Part shown: positions 17,035 through 25,724 of the stretch, piece by piece
How positions within the stretch are numbered: the first letter of the stretch is position 1
Layout of the letters: each line of letters starts with the position of its first letter
Assembly (NCBI GenBank): GCA_910588825.1
Contig: CAJURF010000028.1
Coordinates: 1-41,430 of the forward strand
Source of the DNA: an uncultured Lachnospiraceae bacterium
GTDB taxonomy: Bacteria > Bacillota > Clostridia > Lachnospirales > Lachnospiraceae
DNA: 41,430 nt
Direction: 5' to 3'
The notes under the pieces: generated by a model
What the model saw: only the letters and a program-made list of their open reading frames with translations
Database searches by the model: none
What the model was told of the DNA's origin: nothing
Made by a program: the position numbers and the translations under genes

Positions 17035-18864
17035 TTATTCAAAATTAATTTCGTACCACAGCAAAAACATATAAACAGTCCAGATCTTCCGGCTGTAGTT
17101 CTTCTTTCCAGACTTATGGACTTTCAGCAGACGCAGCAGCTCTGAAGTGTTGAAATATTTCTCCGCAGTTTCCGAAGTAAATGCTTGATATACTTTCTGA
17201 TAATAAGCATCCTCCCGCAGCCATTTGGTAATAGGCACGGGGAAGCCCAGCTTTTTGCGCTTTGCATTTTTCTCCGGGAGATATTCCCTGGAGACTTTGC
17301 GGAACAAAATCTTCGTGTTTTCATCCGTCACACGCATTTCCGGCGGCAGCGACAGAGCAACCTTTGCCACTTCCATATCCAAGAACGGCACTCTCACCTC
17401 CAGAGAATGGGCCATACTCATGTGGTCTGACTTTCGCAGAATATCTCCCCGCAGCCAGAAGCACAGATCAATATACTGCATCTTTGTCACATCGTCCAGG
17501 TCGGATACTTCCTCATAGTAAGGCCGGGTCAGCTGCTGGGGTGTCACATACCCCCTGCTTTTTTTCAGCAGTTTTCTCACCTGTGCCGGATAGAAAATAT
17601 AGGCATTCCCAATGAAACGTTCCTCGATTCCCTGCCCTGCCCGGATCAAATACTGCTTTCCTTTAAAATCAAAAGGACATTTCAACAGCAGTTTACTGAC
17701 CGCACGCCGGAGCACCCGGGGAATCATTTTCACCGGACGCAGGGAAAGAGGTGTATGGTAAATGGTATAGCCGCCGAACAGCTCATCCGAACCCTCCCCT
17801 GACACTACCACTTTTACATGGCCGGATGCCAGCTTACACAGATAATACAGGGGGATAATAGACGGGTCTGCCACCGGCTCATCCAGATATTCCTGTACTT
17901 TCGGCACAGCGTCCCAATACTCCTCCGTGGTAATGATTTTATCATAATTTTCAATTCCCAAGTCTGCACTCAGTTCTTTTGCCAGATTTACCTCATTCCA
18001 CTCATTCCACTCAAATCCCACACTAAAGCTTTTCTTAAATCCACTGGCCGCTGTCAGGAAAGAAGAGTCAATTCCTCCTGAGAGGAAAGATGCCATTTCC
18101 ACATCACTGATCTTATGTGCCTCCACAGAATTTTCCAGGGCTGCCTTGAGTCTGGCGGATGCCTCTGCCTCCGATAAATCCTGCTGAATATGAAACTGAG
18201 GCTTCCAGTAACAGCGCACACTGACCTCTCCGTCTTTCCAGTACATATAATGTCCCGGAAGCAGCTGGTAGACTCCTTTGAAAAACGTCTCTTCCATGGC
18301 ATTATACTGAAAAGAAAGATAGTTTCCAAGTGCCGCCTCATTGAACTCCTTCTTCATATCCGGATGAGCAAAAATGGCTTTAATCTCAGAACCGTAATAC
18401 AATTCTTTTCCCTTTTTTCCATAGAACAGCGGTTTGATTCCAAACATATCACGGGCCAGGAACATGATTTTCTTTTCCTTATTCCAAATGGCAAAGGCAA
18501 ACATGCCGCGGAGCTGATTGAGCAGATCAGGGCCATATTCCTCGTAGCCATGCAGAATCACCTCGGAATCTGTATCTGTGGTAAAAACATGGCCTTTCTC
18601 AATCAATTCCTTCTTTAATTCCGGATAATTATAGAGCTCTCCATTATATACCAGAACCAGCGTATGGTCTTCGTTTTCAATGGGCTGCTTTCCATTCTCC
18701 AGCCCGATAATACTCAGACGCCTCATCCCCAGGCACGCCGTATCATCACAGTAACAGCCCGCTTCATCCGGCCCTCTGGAGTAGATGCGCTGCATCATAT
18801 CGTTAATTACTTTTTCTCTGTCATACGTATTATTTTCTGTAATAAAACCTGTAATTCCACACAT
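17035..18864 (-). CDS. asnB: asparagine synthase (glutamine-hydrolysing)
   Basis: A 609-residue class-II glutamine amidotransferase. The initiator Met precedes nucleophile Cys2 (MCGITGF). The glutaminase domain occupies about 2-200, including RGPDEAG and the YNGELYNY segment. The synthetase domain has the ATP pyrophosphatase loop SGGIDSS (262-268) and VSGEGSDELFGGY. It makes asparagine from aspartate, ATP and glutamine. Length is normal for the family. It starts 53 bases after the glucosaminidase stop with an AGGGGGA site, so the two may share a transcript. A role in amidating cell-wall precursors, as for some AsnB paralogues, is possible but not shown. Confidence 0.96.
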   Translation of the reverse strand: MCGITGFITENNTYDREKVINDMMQRIYSRGPDEAGCYCDDTACLGMRRLSIIGLENGKQPIENEDHTLVLVYNGELYNYPELKKELIEKGHVFTTDTDSEVILHGYEEYGPDLLNQLRGMFAFAIWNKEKKIMFLARDMFGIKPLFYGKKGKELYYGSEIKAIFAHPDMKKEFNEAALGNYLSFQYNAMEETFFKGVYQLLPGHYMYWKDGEVSVRCYWKPQFHIQQDLSEAEASARLKAALENSVEAHKISDVEMASFLSGGIDSSFLTAASGFKKSFSVGFEWNEWNEVNLAKELSADLGIENYDKIITTEEYWDAVPKVQEYLDEPVADPSIIPLYYLCKLASGHVKVVVSGEGSDELFGGYTIYHTPLSLRPVKMIPRVLRRAVSKLLLKCPFDFKGKQYLIRAGQGIEERFIGNAYIFYPAQVRKLLKKSRGYVTPQQLTRPYYEEVSDLDDVTKMQYIDLCFWLRGDILRKSDHMSMAHSLEVRVPFLDMEVAKVALSLPPEMRVTDENTKILFRKVSREYLPEKNAKRKKLGFPVPITKWLREDAYYQKVYQAFTSETAEKYFNTSELLRLLKVHKSGKKNYSRKIWTVYMFLLWYEINFE

Positions 18865-18917
18865 TTTTCTAAAAGTATCCCCCTGACTTTTTAATTCCGG
18901 TTTCCTGCAGTGGTGTA

Positions 18918-19835
18918 CTATTCTGTCTGAGAAGAATACGAATAAACCACATTCCCCTTGGAATCATAAACGTTATATCCCGGTTCACATACACTTTTCG
19001 CATTTTCCAGCATACCAAAAGCTCCCAGCTGGCTGTCAATGTCCGTCCACTCTTTTCTCACCCGGTAGTAACCATCCCGGTAAGACAATTCAGCCCCTGA
19101 AACTCTGCGCGGTACCGCCGCTTTCTCAACTTGAAAATCTTTTTCGGCCTCCACACCTTCCAGATTATCGAAACGGGTCAGATCATATTTCTCAATAATC
19201 CCGCATACTTTATCCACATAGGAACTGTCAGTGGCATACCCGCCATCCTTGATAATCTGTACTGCTTCCCGGTAATCCTCCTCATCCTGCAGCCCCTCAT
19301 AGCGCAGACCATTGTCCTTTTTTGCCCCCAGCAGGTAGGCGGAGTGATCTGCCATGGACTCCTCCACACTGTTATACTGCCGGAACCCGGCTTCGATGGT
19401 GACAACCTGTCCTCCATATTCTTCCCGAGTCTGCTTCGTATAAACCGATTCTCCATCCCAAGTGCTGTTTTCCCAGTCATTATTTGACAAAACTGCTTTC
19501 ATGCCAAAACAGTTATTTGCCTCAGAAGCCAGCTCTGAGGCCAGAAAACCGGACTCCAGAATACACTGTGCTGCCGTCACACTGGCCAAAACCCCTGTCC
19601 GGGCGTAATCCAGACGGCACATTTCACCAATCTTGGAAACCTTTTCCTCCTGAGTCAGATCTATCAAATCCAAAGCCTTGGTGGACGTGCCAAAAACAGC
19701 CGCTGCCGTCTGGGCAGCGCCCTGTGCTTTGTTCTGTGACACCGAAGGCTTCGGGATACGCGCGCCATATACTGGAATGCTGCCGCACAGCACTGCCGCA
19801 CAGCATAAAACTAAAAGCGCCTTATTGTTTTTCAT
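18918..19835 (-). CDS. secreted glucosaminidase (GH73-like) autolysin
   Basis: A 305-residue protein with a signal peptide (residues 1-24, KALLVLCCAAVLCGSIPVYG, then ARIP). A GH73-type N-acetylglucosaminidase domain lies at about 60-215; the likely catalytic Glu94 is in the CILESG motif, and NNCFGMKA, STWDG and FRQYNSVEESMADH are family hallmarks. The enzyme would cleave the glycan strands of peptidoglycan. After residue 235 comes an unassigned C-terminal region with short strands (DGYYRVRKEW, YNVYDSKGNVVYSYSS). No LysM or SH3 domain is present. It lies upstream of asnB on the same strand. Confidence 0.9.
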   Translation of the reverse strand: MKNNKALLVLCCAAVLCGSIPVYGARIPKPSVSQNKAQGAAQTAAAVFGTSTKALDLIDLTQEEKVSKIGEMCRLDYARTGVLASVTAAQCILESGFLASELASEANNCFGMKAVLSNNDWENSTWDGESVYTKQTREEYGGQVVTIEAGFRQYNSVEESMADHSAYLLGAKKDNGLRYEGLQDEEDYREAVQIIKDGGYATDSSYVDKVCGIIEKYDLTRFDNLEGVEAEKDFQVEKAAVPRRVSGAELSYRDGYYRVRKEWTDIDSQLGAFGMLENAKSVCEPGYNVYDSKGNVVYSYSSQTE

Positions 19836-19969
19836 TATTACCTGCCACCTTTCTATTTCCTATTTCCACTTATATCGCAAAGTACTTCCAATGCTAATAT
19901 TCCCATTATACAAAAAAAGTTTCATGAAAACAAGTGCCTGATTTTTTTGTTTAATATTCAGAAATTTTA

Positions 19970-19994
19970 TGTTATAATCTGATTATCATGATAA
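19970..19994 (+). promoter_or_regulatory. extended -10 promoter with 12-bp palindromic operator
   Basis: TGT followed by TATAAT (19973-19978) is an extended -10 element; no good -35 is seen at 17 bases. Five bases downstream a perfect palindrome TTATCATGATAA (19983-19994) covers the expected transcription start, a position where a repressor would block initiation. The gene at 20023 follows. Confidence 0.5.
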
Positions 19995-20022
19995 CGAACT
20001 ATATTAAGGAGGGTTTCTCTAT

Positions 20023-20661
20023 ATGGAAAGAAAAATGTATAAAATCAGTTCACGCTATGACAAGGATATTTTTTTGAAAATCATTCCCGGACATTTTGCC
20101 ACATCCCACTCTCATGTCACACATCATCTGGACATTGTGAATATGAAATCCCGTCTCTCCGAAGCTGAACGGGTGGCCCACGCCCTGGCGCAGAAATATG
20201 AATCTTCAACGCCAGTGGATACCATTGTCTGCCTGGACGGGCTGGAGGTGGTGGGTGCTCTCTTAGCTCAGGCACTGACCAAGGCAGGGATTCTCTCTCT
20301 AAACGCTCATAAAACCATGTATGTAATCAGCCCGGAATACCGGGGAGATATTATGATGTTCCGTGACAACATCCAGCCTATGATTCAAGGGAAGAATATT
20401 ATTCTCTTAATCGGCACTATCACCACAGGAAACACTCTTGGAAGCTGCATGCAGTGTATCCGCTATTATGACGGCATCCTCCAGGGAGTCTCCGCCATAT
20501 TCAGTGAGATATCAAAAGTGGGAAGCATCACCGTCAATTCTCTGTTCACCGGAAAAGACCTTCCTGGATACGAGAGCCACAAACCCACAGAATGCCCCTA
20601 CTGCCAGCAGGGACAGAAAATTGATGCCATTGTGAATAATTATGGATATTCTAAAATGTAA
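20023..20661 (+). CDS. phosphoribosyltransferase-like protein
   Basis: A 212-residue protein with a type-I phosphoribosyltransferase pattern: a hydrophobic strand and TIVCLDGLEVVGALLAQALT near 67-86, and a PRPP-loop-like LLIGTITTGNTLGS near 128-141. The acidic pair normally preceding the TTG of the loop is missing (IGTITTG instead of the usual VDDVITTG), so catalysis may be altered or lost. The C-terminus has a CPYC pair, possibly metal-binding. An AAGGAGG site precedes the ATG. It is a single-gene unit with its own promoter and palindrome. It could be an orotate-phosphoribosyltransferase-like enzyme or a PRPP-sensing protein. Confidence 0.75.
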   Translation: MERKMYKISSRYDKDIFLKIIPGHFATSHSHVTHHLDIVNMKSRLSEAERVAHALAQKYESSTPVDTIVCLDGLEVVGALLAQALTKAGILSLNAHKTMYVISPEYRGDIMMFRDNIQPMIQGKNIILLIGTITTGNTLGSCMQCIRYYDGILQGVSAIFSEISKVGSITVNSLFTGKDLPGYESHKPTECPYCQQGQKIDAIVNNYGYSKM

Positions 20662-20808
20662 AAGGTATCCGCATTCTTCGTCAATCTGTCAAGAAACATA
20701 AAAAAATTTTGTCTGATTCCTCTATGGTTTCTTTCTGCTGCCTCTTATATACTGTGTCTAGTACAGAAAAGATATAAAGAAAGAGTATATTTGGGAGGTA
20801 GTATAGAA

Positions 20809-21921
20809 ATGGCAAGTTTATCATTGCAGCATATTAACAAAACATATTCCAACGGATATGAAGCAGTAAAAGATTTTAACCTGGAAATTGAAGATAAAGA
20901 GTTCATCATTTTCGTTGGACCGTCTGGCTGTGGAAAATCTACGACTCTGCGTATGGTTGCCGGTCTGGAGGATATCAGCAGCGGAACCTTGTTAATCGAC
21001 GGAAAGAAAATGAACGATGTGGAGCCTAAGGACAGGGATATTGCAATGGTATTCCAGAACTACGCCCTGTACCCCCATATGACCGTATATGACAACATGG
21101 CATTCGGTCTGAAACTGCGCAAAGTTCCCAAAGACCAGATTGACAAAATGGTAAAGGAAGCTGCAAGAATCCTGGATCTGGAAAAATTACTGGACCGCAA
21201 GCCCAAAGCTCTTTCCGGCGGCCAGAGACAGCGTGTGGCTATGGGACGTGCCATTGTGCGTGAACCAAAGGTATTCCTCATGGATGAACCTCTGTCCAAC
21301 CTGGATGCAAAACTTCGTGTACAGATGCGTATCGAGATCTCCAAACTGCACCAAAGACTGGGTTCCACCATCATCTATGTAACCCATGACCAGACAGAAG
21401 CCATGACTTTAGGAACCAGAATCGTAGTTATGAAGGACGGCATTGTACAACAGGTGGATTCTCCCTCTGTACTGTATTCTCAGCCTGCCAATAAGTTCGT
21501 AGCCGGATTTATCGGTTCACCCCAGATGAACTTCCTGGATGGGCAAGTGGTGCAGAATGGCGGGGAAATACAGTTCAAGGTAGAAAATTACGCCCTGACA
21601 ATTCCCAGCTCTAAGGCATCTGTGTTAAAAGACAAAGGCTACGTGGGCAAAAAGGTAACTTTGGGAATCCGTCCGGAAGATATTTATGATTCCCAGGTAT
21701 TCCTTGAGTCTTCTCCTGGAAGTGTAATGGAATCTACCATCAAAGTATATGAACTGCTTGGCGCAGAGGTTTATCTGTATTTTGATCTGGGCGATGCGCA
21801 GATCACTGCACGGGTTGACCCGAGAACAGCGGCCAAGAGCGGCGATCCTATCAAATTCGCATTGGATATGGAAAAAGCACATTTCTTCGATTCCGAAACA
21901 GAAATGTCGATTGTCAACTAA
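20809..21921 (+). CDS. ugpC: sugar ABC transporter ATP-binding protein, UgpC/MsmK type
   Basis: A 370-residue ATPase of the CUT1 carbohydrate importer family. Walker A is GPSGCGKST (37-45); a Q-loop FQNYALYPHMTV, signature LSGGQRQR, Walker B VFLMDEPLSNLDAKLR and H-loop THD follow. The C-terminal third is a TOBE/regulatory domain (GIRPEDIYD). No permease or binding-protein genes are adjacent, which fits shared MsmX/MsmK-type ATPases that energise several sugar importers. The ATG at 20809 has a GGGAGGT site at 9 bases. A candidate promoter is TGGTTT-N17-TATACT at 20725-20753. A terminator follows. Confidence 0.95.
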   Translation: MASLSLQHINKTYSNGYEAVKDFNLEIEDKEFIIFVGPSGCGKSTTLRMVAGLEDISSGTLLIDGKKMNDVEPKDRDIAMVFQNYALYPHMTVYDNMAFGLKLRKVPKDQIDKMVKEAARILDLEKLLDRKPKALSGGQRQRVAMGRAIVREPKVFLMDEPLSNLDAKLRVQMRIEISKLHQRLGSTIIYVTHDQTEAMTLGTRIVVMKDGIVQQVDSPSVLYSQPANKFVAGFIGSPQMNFLDGQVVQNGGEIQFKVENYALTIPSSKASVLKDKGYVGKKVTLGIRPEDIYDSQVFLESSPGSVMESTIKVYELLGAEVYLYFDLGDAQITARVDPRTAAKSGDPIKFALDMEKAHFFDSETEMSIVN

Positions 21922-21951
21922 ATGGCAGCCAATATAAGATTAAAAAAATCA

Positions 21952-21992
21952 GTGTACCGTCGGATTTCTATCCAGACGGTACACTTCGTTTT
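21952..21992 (+). terminator. rho-independent terminator after ugpC
   Basis: GTGTACCGTC (21952-21961) pairs with GACGGTACAC (21975-21984), followed by TTCGTTTT. It lies between the ABC ATPase stop and the ribosome site of the CdaR-like gene. Confidence 0.75.
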
Positions 21993-22008
21993 AAGGAGTT
22001 TATGAATA

Positions 22009-23097
22009 TTGACTATACACCGCACTTTAGAAAAATCTTTAAACAGATGGAAAGAAATCAGCGGCCTAGACTTTGCGCTTATAGCCCCTGATGGAAAAGA
22101 ATATGTAAATACCGGTTCCCGGAAACTGCCCTCCAGTCAGAATCTGGAAGAATTTCTATCACAGACAGCCATCTCCAAAGCTTCTGGAAACCTGCACTAT
22201 TTTAAAATATATCAGCAGGAGGAGCTGAGCTGCCTGCTCCTGGTATGGGGCAAAGGCGTCTCTTCTCACACCATCGGAGAACTGGCAGTCTGTCAGATTG
22301 AGGAACTGACAGACGCCTGTCAGCAGCGTCTGGATAAAAATACTTACATGCAGAATCTGTTGTTGGGCAACTACACCCCCATCGATGCCTATAACCGGGC
22401 AAAAAAACTTCGAATCGCCCACCAGTGCCCCCGCGCCGTCCTGCTGGTACAGACCAAAAAGTCCAGGGACGAAGCGGCTCTTTCTATGGTAAAAAATCTA
22501 TTCACAGCCAGAACCGGCCACTATATCACCTCAACCGATGATGACACAATTATCGTAGTAAAAGAATTGTCCCCCGGAGAATCTCTGGATTCCCTGGAAA
22601 ATACAGCCATCACACTGGTAGATATGATCAATACCGAAATTATGACACAGGCATGGGTGGGATACGGAAATACTGCCGATGATCTGAATCAGCTCCCCCA
22701 GGCATATCAGGAAGCACAGACCGCCCTCACCATTGGCAGAATATTTTACAGCGGCCAGACTACTTTTAGTTATGACCGGCTGGGCATTGGCAGTCTGATT
22801 TACCAGCTTCCTATGCCCATCTGTGAAAAATTTATCAAGGAGACCTTTCAAGGTGAGTCCCTGGATTCCCTGGACGATGAAACTTACACCATCATCCGGA
22901 CATTTTTCGAAAATGACCTGAATCTTTCTGAAACCGCCCGGCAGCTCTATGTACACCGAAATACACTGGTTTACCGTTTCGAAAAAATCCAGAAAAAATA
23001 CGGGCTGGATCTGCGGACATTTAAGGATGCCCTCACCTTCCAGCTGGCCATGATGGTCAATAATTATATCGAATACCGGAATTCAGCTGACAGTTGA
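22009..23097 (+). CDS. CdaR/PucR-family transcriptional regulator
   Basis: A 362-residue regulator. The first 120 residues are a sensory region, possibly the sugar-diacid recognition type. The middle (about 150-270) resembles the CdaR GGDEF-like domain, with WVGYGNTADDLNQLPQAYQE. The C-terminus has a PucR-type helix-turn-helix (NLSETARQLYVHRNTLVYR and the KKYGLDLRTFKDALTFQLA continuation). The start is a TTG at 22009 with AAGGAG ten bases upstream; the ATG at 22002 is in another frame. Placement after the orphan sugar ATPase suggests carbon-source control, but no target is visible. Confidence 0.85.
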   Translation: MTIHRTLEKSLNRWKEISGLDFALIAPDGKEYVNTGSRKLPSSQNLEEFLSQTAISKASGNLHYFKIYQQEELSCLLLVWGKGVSSHTIGELAVCQIEELTDACQQRLDKNTYMQNLLLGNYTPIDAYNRAKKLRIAHQCPRAVLLVQTKKSRDEAALSMVKNLFTARTGHYITSTDDDTIIVVKELSPGESLDSLENTAITLVDMINTEIMTQAWVGYGNTADDLNQLPQAYQEAQTALTIGRIFYSGQTTFSYDRLGIGSLIYQLPMPICEKFIKETFQGESLDSLDDETYTIIRTFFENDLNLSETARQLYVHRNTLVYRFEKIQKKYGLDLRTFKDALTFQLAMMVNNYIEYRNSADS

Positions 23098-23159
23098 AAG
23101 AGCTGTCAATAAATAACTACTCTGTTTGACCTGTACATTGGTGGAAATCTGTAAAGTTG

Positions 23160-23250
23160 GCCCACTTAGTGGTAGATCTGTGCCAAACGAAAGAGACATA
23201 GCGGGCTATGTGCAGACTGAACCTGGCGCAGATACCGCGCTAAGTGGGGC
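23160..23250. repeat. long imperfect hairpin element
   Basis: Arms at 23160-23185 and 23224-23250 pair over about 25 bases with a few bulges: GCCCACTTAG against CTAAGTGGGGC, then ATCTGTGCCA against TGGCGCAGAT. An inner perfect stem ACATAGC/GCTATGT lies at 23196-23211. It sits between convergent genes, without a U-run. It could be a bidirectional terminator or a relic of a small dispersed palindromic repeat. Confidence 0.6.
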
Positions 23251-23304
23251 GTTCAGATGGCGGGAATAATTTTAAGACACGCTCTCATTATCTTACAGGT
23301 ATTC

Positions 23305-24108
23305 CTACGAATTTTCTTCCTCCTGCTCTGTCTCTTCAGCCGTCAAATCCTGCATGTGCTGAAGCCCGGATGCTTCCCCGGTTTCTTCTTCCCTTTGCCC
23401 GCTGCCCTCTAGCTGCTGCTGTTTCTCAATATGTTCCTTTTCCTCATCCTTCAGAGACACATTCAAATCCACATATCCCTTCATTGCCTCTGTATAGAGC
23501 TCATCCGCCTCTTTTAACACCTCTGCCAGACGGTCTTTCTTACCCTGAGAAACCCCTCCCCTGGAATTATCCATCTTGATTTCCATACTCAGAATACTGG
23601 CATCTCTTTTTTTCTGCTCATGGGCACTGTGGACCTGCTTCACCTGCTCATAATCCAGGGACGCATTGCTCAGATTGTTCAGCTGTCTAATCTGCAGTTC
23701 TTCTTTTGTTTCCGGTTCTTTTTCCTCTTTCTCTTCTGCCTTCTCCAGCTGGTCTTCCACCATGTCTTTCATGGTCTGGCTGATCTGTACATCAATATTG
23801 TTGATCTGCTCGTCATACAGAGAAACCAGCGCACGAATGGAATCCATATCCCCTCCTGCTGCCAGCGTGTCTGCCACCAGCTGGTTTTTCTGCTCGATTA
23901 AATTCTGCTTCTGCTCCATCAGATGATCCAGCATACTCTGGGCCTGCCGCATGGGATTCAGCTGCACCCGGTCCTCCCTGCTCTCCTGGCCGTTCTTATT
24001 TTTCCCGGACTTCATACTGCGGCTGGCACTCTGGTTCACCGCGTGGGCCGCCTGCTGTACACGGTTTCGGAAACCGGCGCCGGCTGTGCTCAATGGTGTT
24101 AAAATCAT
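23305..24108 (-). CDS. hypothetical charged coiled-coil protein
   Basis: A 267-residue protein that I do not recognise. It begins MILTPLSTAGAGFRN, then is almost entirely hydrophilic and helical. Coiled-coil-like stretches lie at about 55-125 (LMEQKQNLIEQKNQL, IDVQISQTMKDM) and about 190-235, with very acidic Glu/Lys runs near 120-140 and a Glu-rich tail. There is no signal peptide or membrane helix. Codon use is like the neighbours. It is probably transcribed after the small gene at 24184-24306. A scaffold or secretion-chaperone-like role is conceivable but unsupported. Confidence 0.7.
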   Translation of the reverse strand: MILTPLSTAGAGFRNRVQQAAHAVNQSASRSMKSGKNKNGQESREDRVQLNPMRQAQSMLDHLMEQKQNLIEQKNQLVADTLAAGGDMDSIRALVSLYDEQINNIDVQISQTMKDMVEDQLEKAEEKEEKEPETKEELQIRQLNNLSNASLDYEQVKQVHSAHEQKKRDASILSMEIKMDNSRGGVSQGKKDRLAEVLKEADELYTEAMKGYVDLNVSLKDEEKEHIEKQQQLEGSGQREEETGEASGLQHMQDLTAEETEQEEENS

Positions 24109-24183
24109 ATTCCTCTTTTCCTCCTCTTCTATTCCAGTTTCTTACTCGTATTATCGTCTATTTCCGGGAATTCTTAAGCGGAC

Positions 24184-24306
24184 TCACTTTTTCTCTGTAC
24201 TCTCTTCAAGTGCTGTGTGCAGTTTTTCCGCCAGCTTTTTCAATTCTTCTCTTTTCAAATCAGTATACAACATAATCTTCTCCCATGGCTCATTTTCACG
24301 TAGCAT
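24184..24306 (-). CDS. small 40-residue protein
   Basis: A 40-codon open frame with good coding character: MLRENEPWEKIMLYTDLKRE then an amphipathic Leu/Lys/Glu-rich helix ending in EKK. The ATG at 24306 has only AAAGGA at long spacing; the internal ATG at 24273 has GGGAGAAG at good spacing and would give a 29-residue product. A possible promoter on the minus strand lies about 70-100 bases upstream. It is 75 bases ahead of the coiled-coil gene. No family is recognised. Confidence 0.5.
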   Translation of the reverse strand: MLRENEPWEKIMLYTDLKREELKKLAEKLHTALEESTEKK

Positions 24307-24526
24307 TGTCTCAGCTATTTACATCCTTTTATCTGAAATACAATGAATCTCTAATTCAATTTTCTCATTTATAATAAAAAAATTCTTAAATTCCAATATT
24401 GACAATAAACCCTGTTACAATTACAATCACCATAAATTCTTTTTCATCTGCAGCATATTTTTCTGGCTATTGATGCCACAGGTAATTATTGGAGAAAATT
24501 TCAGATAAGGAGATGTGTTCATAATT

Positions 24527-24784
24527 ATGATTATCGAAGGCGCAACTATGACTGTAAATCAGGTCAAGTTTTCCATTGTAAAAGTAAAACCATCTGTACT
24601 AAAGAGTCCTGACATTGAACTCACCCGCCAGAGCTTTCAGATGGTTTTCGGTAAAGTGCCCATTATTTTATCTGCACCCGATACCCGGGGAAATATACAG
24701 TATCACGGGCGCAGCGACATTGTTAATTTTCTTGCTTCCTATCCTCCCGCCAAAATCCCCTGGGCCCGGTATTCTGTTGTCTGA
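24527..24784 (+). CDS. small hypothetical protein
   Basis: An 85-residue protein. The C-terminal half (VPIILSAPDTRGNIQYHGRS, then DIVNFLASYPP) reads like a compact conserved domain, and I believe similar short proteins occur in related Clostridia, but I cannot name a family. AAGGAG lies 14 bases upstream of the ATG at 24527. A GTG at 24515 is in frame but too close to that site, and the ATG at 24548 is an alternative. It lies ahead of the Spx-like operon, which has its own promoter. Confidence 0.55.
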   Translation: MIIEGATMTVNQVKFSIVKVKPSVLKSPDIELTRQSFQMVFGKVPIILSAPDTRGNIQYHGRSDIVNFLASYPPAKIPWARYSVV

Positions 24785-24800
24785 TGCGCCGAATCCTCTC

Positions 24801-24829
24801 TTGAAACCAAAGCCCCCGCGTGCTATAAT
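24801..24829 (+). promoter_or_regulatory. promoter of the Spx-like / Lrp / aminotransferase operon
   Basis: TTGAAA (24801-24806) and TATAAT (24824-24829) are separated by 17 bases, with an extended TGC just before the -10. The first gene starts about 60 bases downstream. Confidence 0.8.
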
Positions 24830-24891
24830 GCGGTGAAGCTATCCACTCTGATGAAAACCACACCATAGACAATATATTTGGAGGTAGTCAC

Positions 24892-25251
24892 ATGCTTTTT
24901 GTAGAATATCCAAAATGCACCACATGTAAAAAGGCCAGAAAATGGCTGGATCAGCAGGGCTGGGAGTATACCAGCCGTCATATCAAGGAGGAAAACCCCA
25001 CCGCTGAAGAATTAAAAGAATGGCACCAAAAAAGCGGTCTGCCGTTAAAAAGATTCTTCAACACCAGCGGAGCCCTCTACCGGGAGATGGGGCTGAAGGA
25101 CAAACTGGCGGATATGAGCGAAGAAGAACAATATGCCCTGCTTGCCACAGACGGAATGCTTGTAAAGCGTCCTGTATTGGTAGGAGAAGACTTTGTACTG
25201 ACAGGTTTTAAAGAAAAGGAGTGGGAGGAAAAATGGAAACTTTATCAATGA
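24892..25251 (+). CDS. ArsC/Spx family thioredoxin-fold protein
   Basis: A 119-residue protein of the arsenate reductase/Spx superfamily. It has a redox CTTC pair (C9 and C12) in EYPKCTTCKKARKWL, the NPTAEELKEW helix, and the LATDGMLVKRPVLV segment containing the conserved Arg-Pro. The function is either thiol-disulphide reduction or Spx/MgsR-like binding to RNA polymerase; the sequence alone does not decide. GGAGG precedes the ATG. It overlaps the Lrp gene by 19 bases. Confidence 0.9.
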   Translation: MLFVEYPKCTTCKKARKWLDQQGWEYTSRHIKEENPTAEELKEWHQKSGLPLKRFFNTSGALYREMGLKDKLADMSEEEQYALLATDGMLVKRPVLVGEDFVLTGFKEKEWEEKWKLYQ

Positions 25252-25724
25252 AAATCTTAAAAGCCCTGGAGACCAACAGCCGGCTCACCAACTCAGATCT
25301 GGCTATTATGATGGACGTGCCGGAAGACGAGATACGCCGGGAGATCTCCCGTCTGGAGAATGAACATATCATCTGCGGTTACCACACTCTGATTAACTGG
25401 AATACAGTCAGCGATGAGGATGTAACCGCGCTGGTGGAACTGAGAGTGACTCCCCAGGGGGGCGACGGTTATCAGAAAATTGCGGAAAAGATCAAAGATT
25501 TCCCCCAGGTGGTGACCCTGTATCTGGTGTCCGGAGCCTATGATTTTCTCGTGACAGTAAAGGGGCGGACATTAAAAGAGATCTCCCTTTTTGTATCAGG
25601 CAAGCTGGCATCTCTCCCAGAAGTTCAGAGCACCACCACCCACTTTGCACTGTCAAAATACAAGGAACTGGGGGTAGACCTTGATGTAGAAAAGACGGAT
25701 AAAAGAATGGTGGTGACACCATGA
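25233..25724 (+). CDS. Lrp/AsnC family transcriptional regulator
   Basis: A 163-residue regulator. The N-terminal winged helix-turn-helix (KILKALETNSRLTNSDLAI, then RREISRLENEHIICGYHTLI) is followed by a RAM-type ligand-binding domain (VTALVELRVTP, VSGAYDFLVTVKG, TTHFALSKYKELG). These proteins sense amino acids and act as dimers to octamers. The ATG at 25233 has GGGAGG just upstream, inside the preceding gene. The stop overlaps the aminotransferase start (ATGA), so the regulator most likely senses a substrate or product of that enzyme. Confidence 0.93.
   Translation: METLSMKILKALETNSRLTNSDLAIMMDVPEDEIRREISRLENEHIICGYHTLINWNTVSDEDVTALVELRVTPQGGDGYQKIAEKIKDFPQVVTLYLVSGAYDFLVTVKGRTLKEISLFVSGKLASLPEVQSTTTHFALSKYKELGVDLDVEKTDKRMVVTP

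Noticed and set aside
22002..22004. ATG closest to the ribosome site of the CdaR-like gene
   Set aside because: It is out of frame with the regulator and only 3 bases from the AAGGAG; the TTG at 22009 is in frame at correct spacing.
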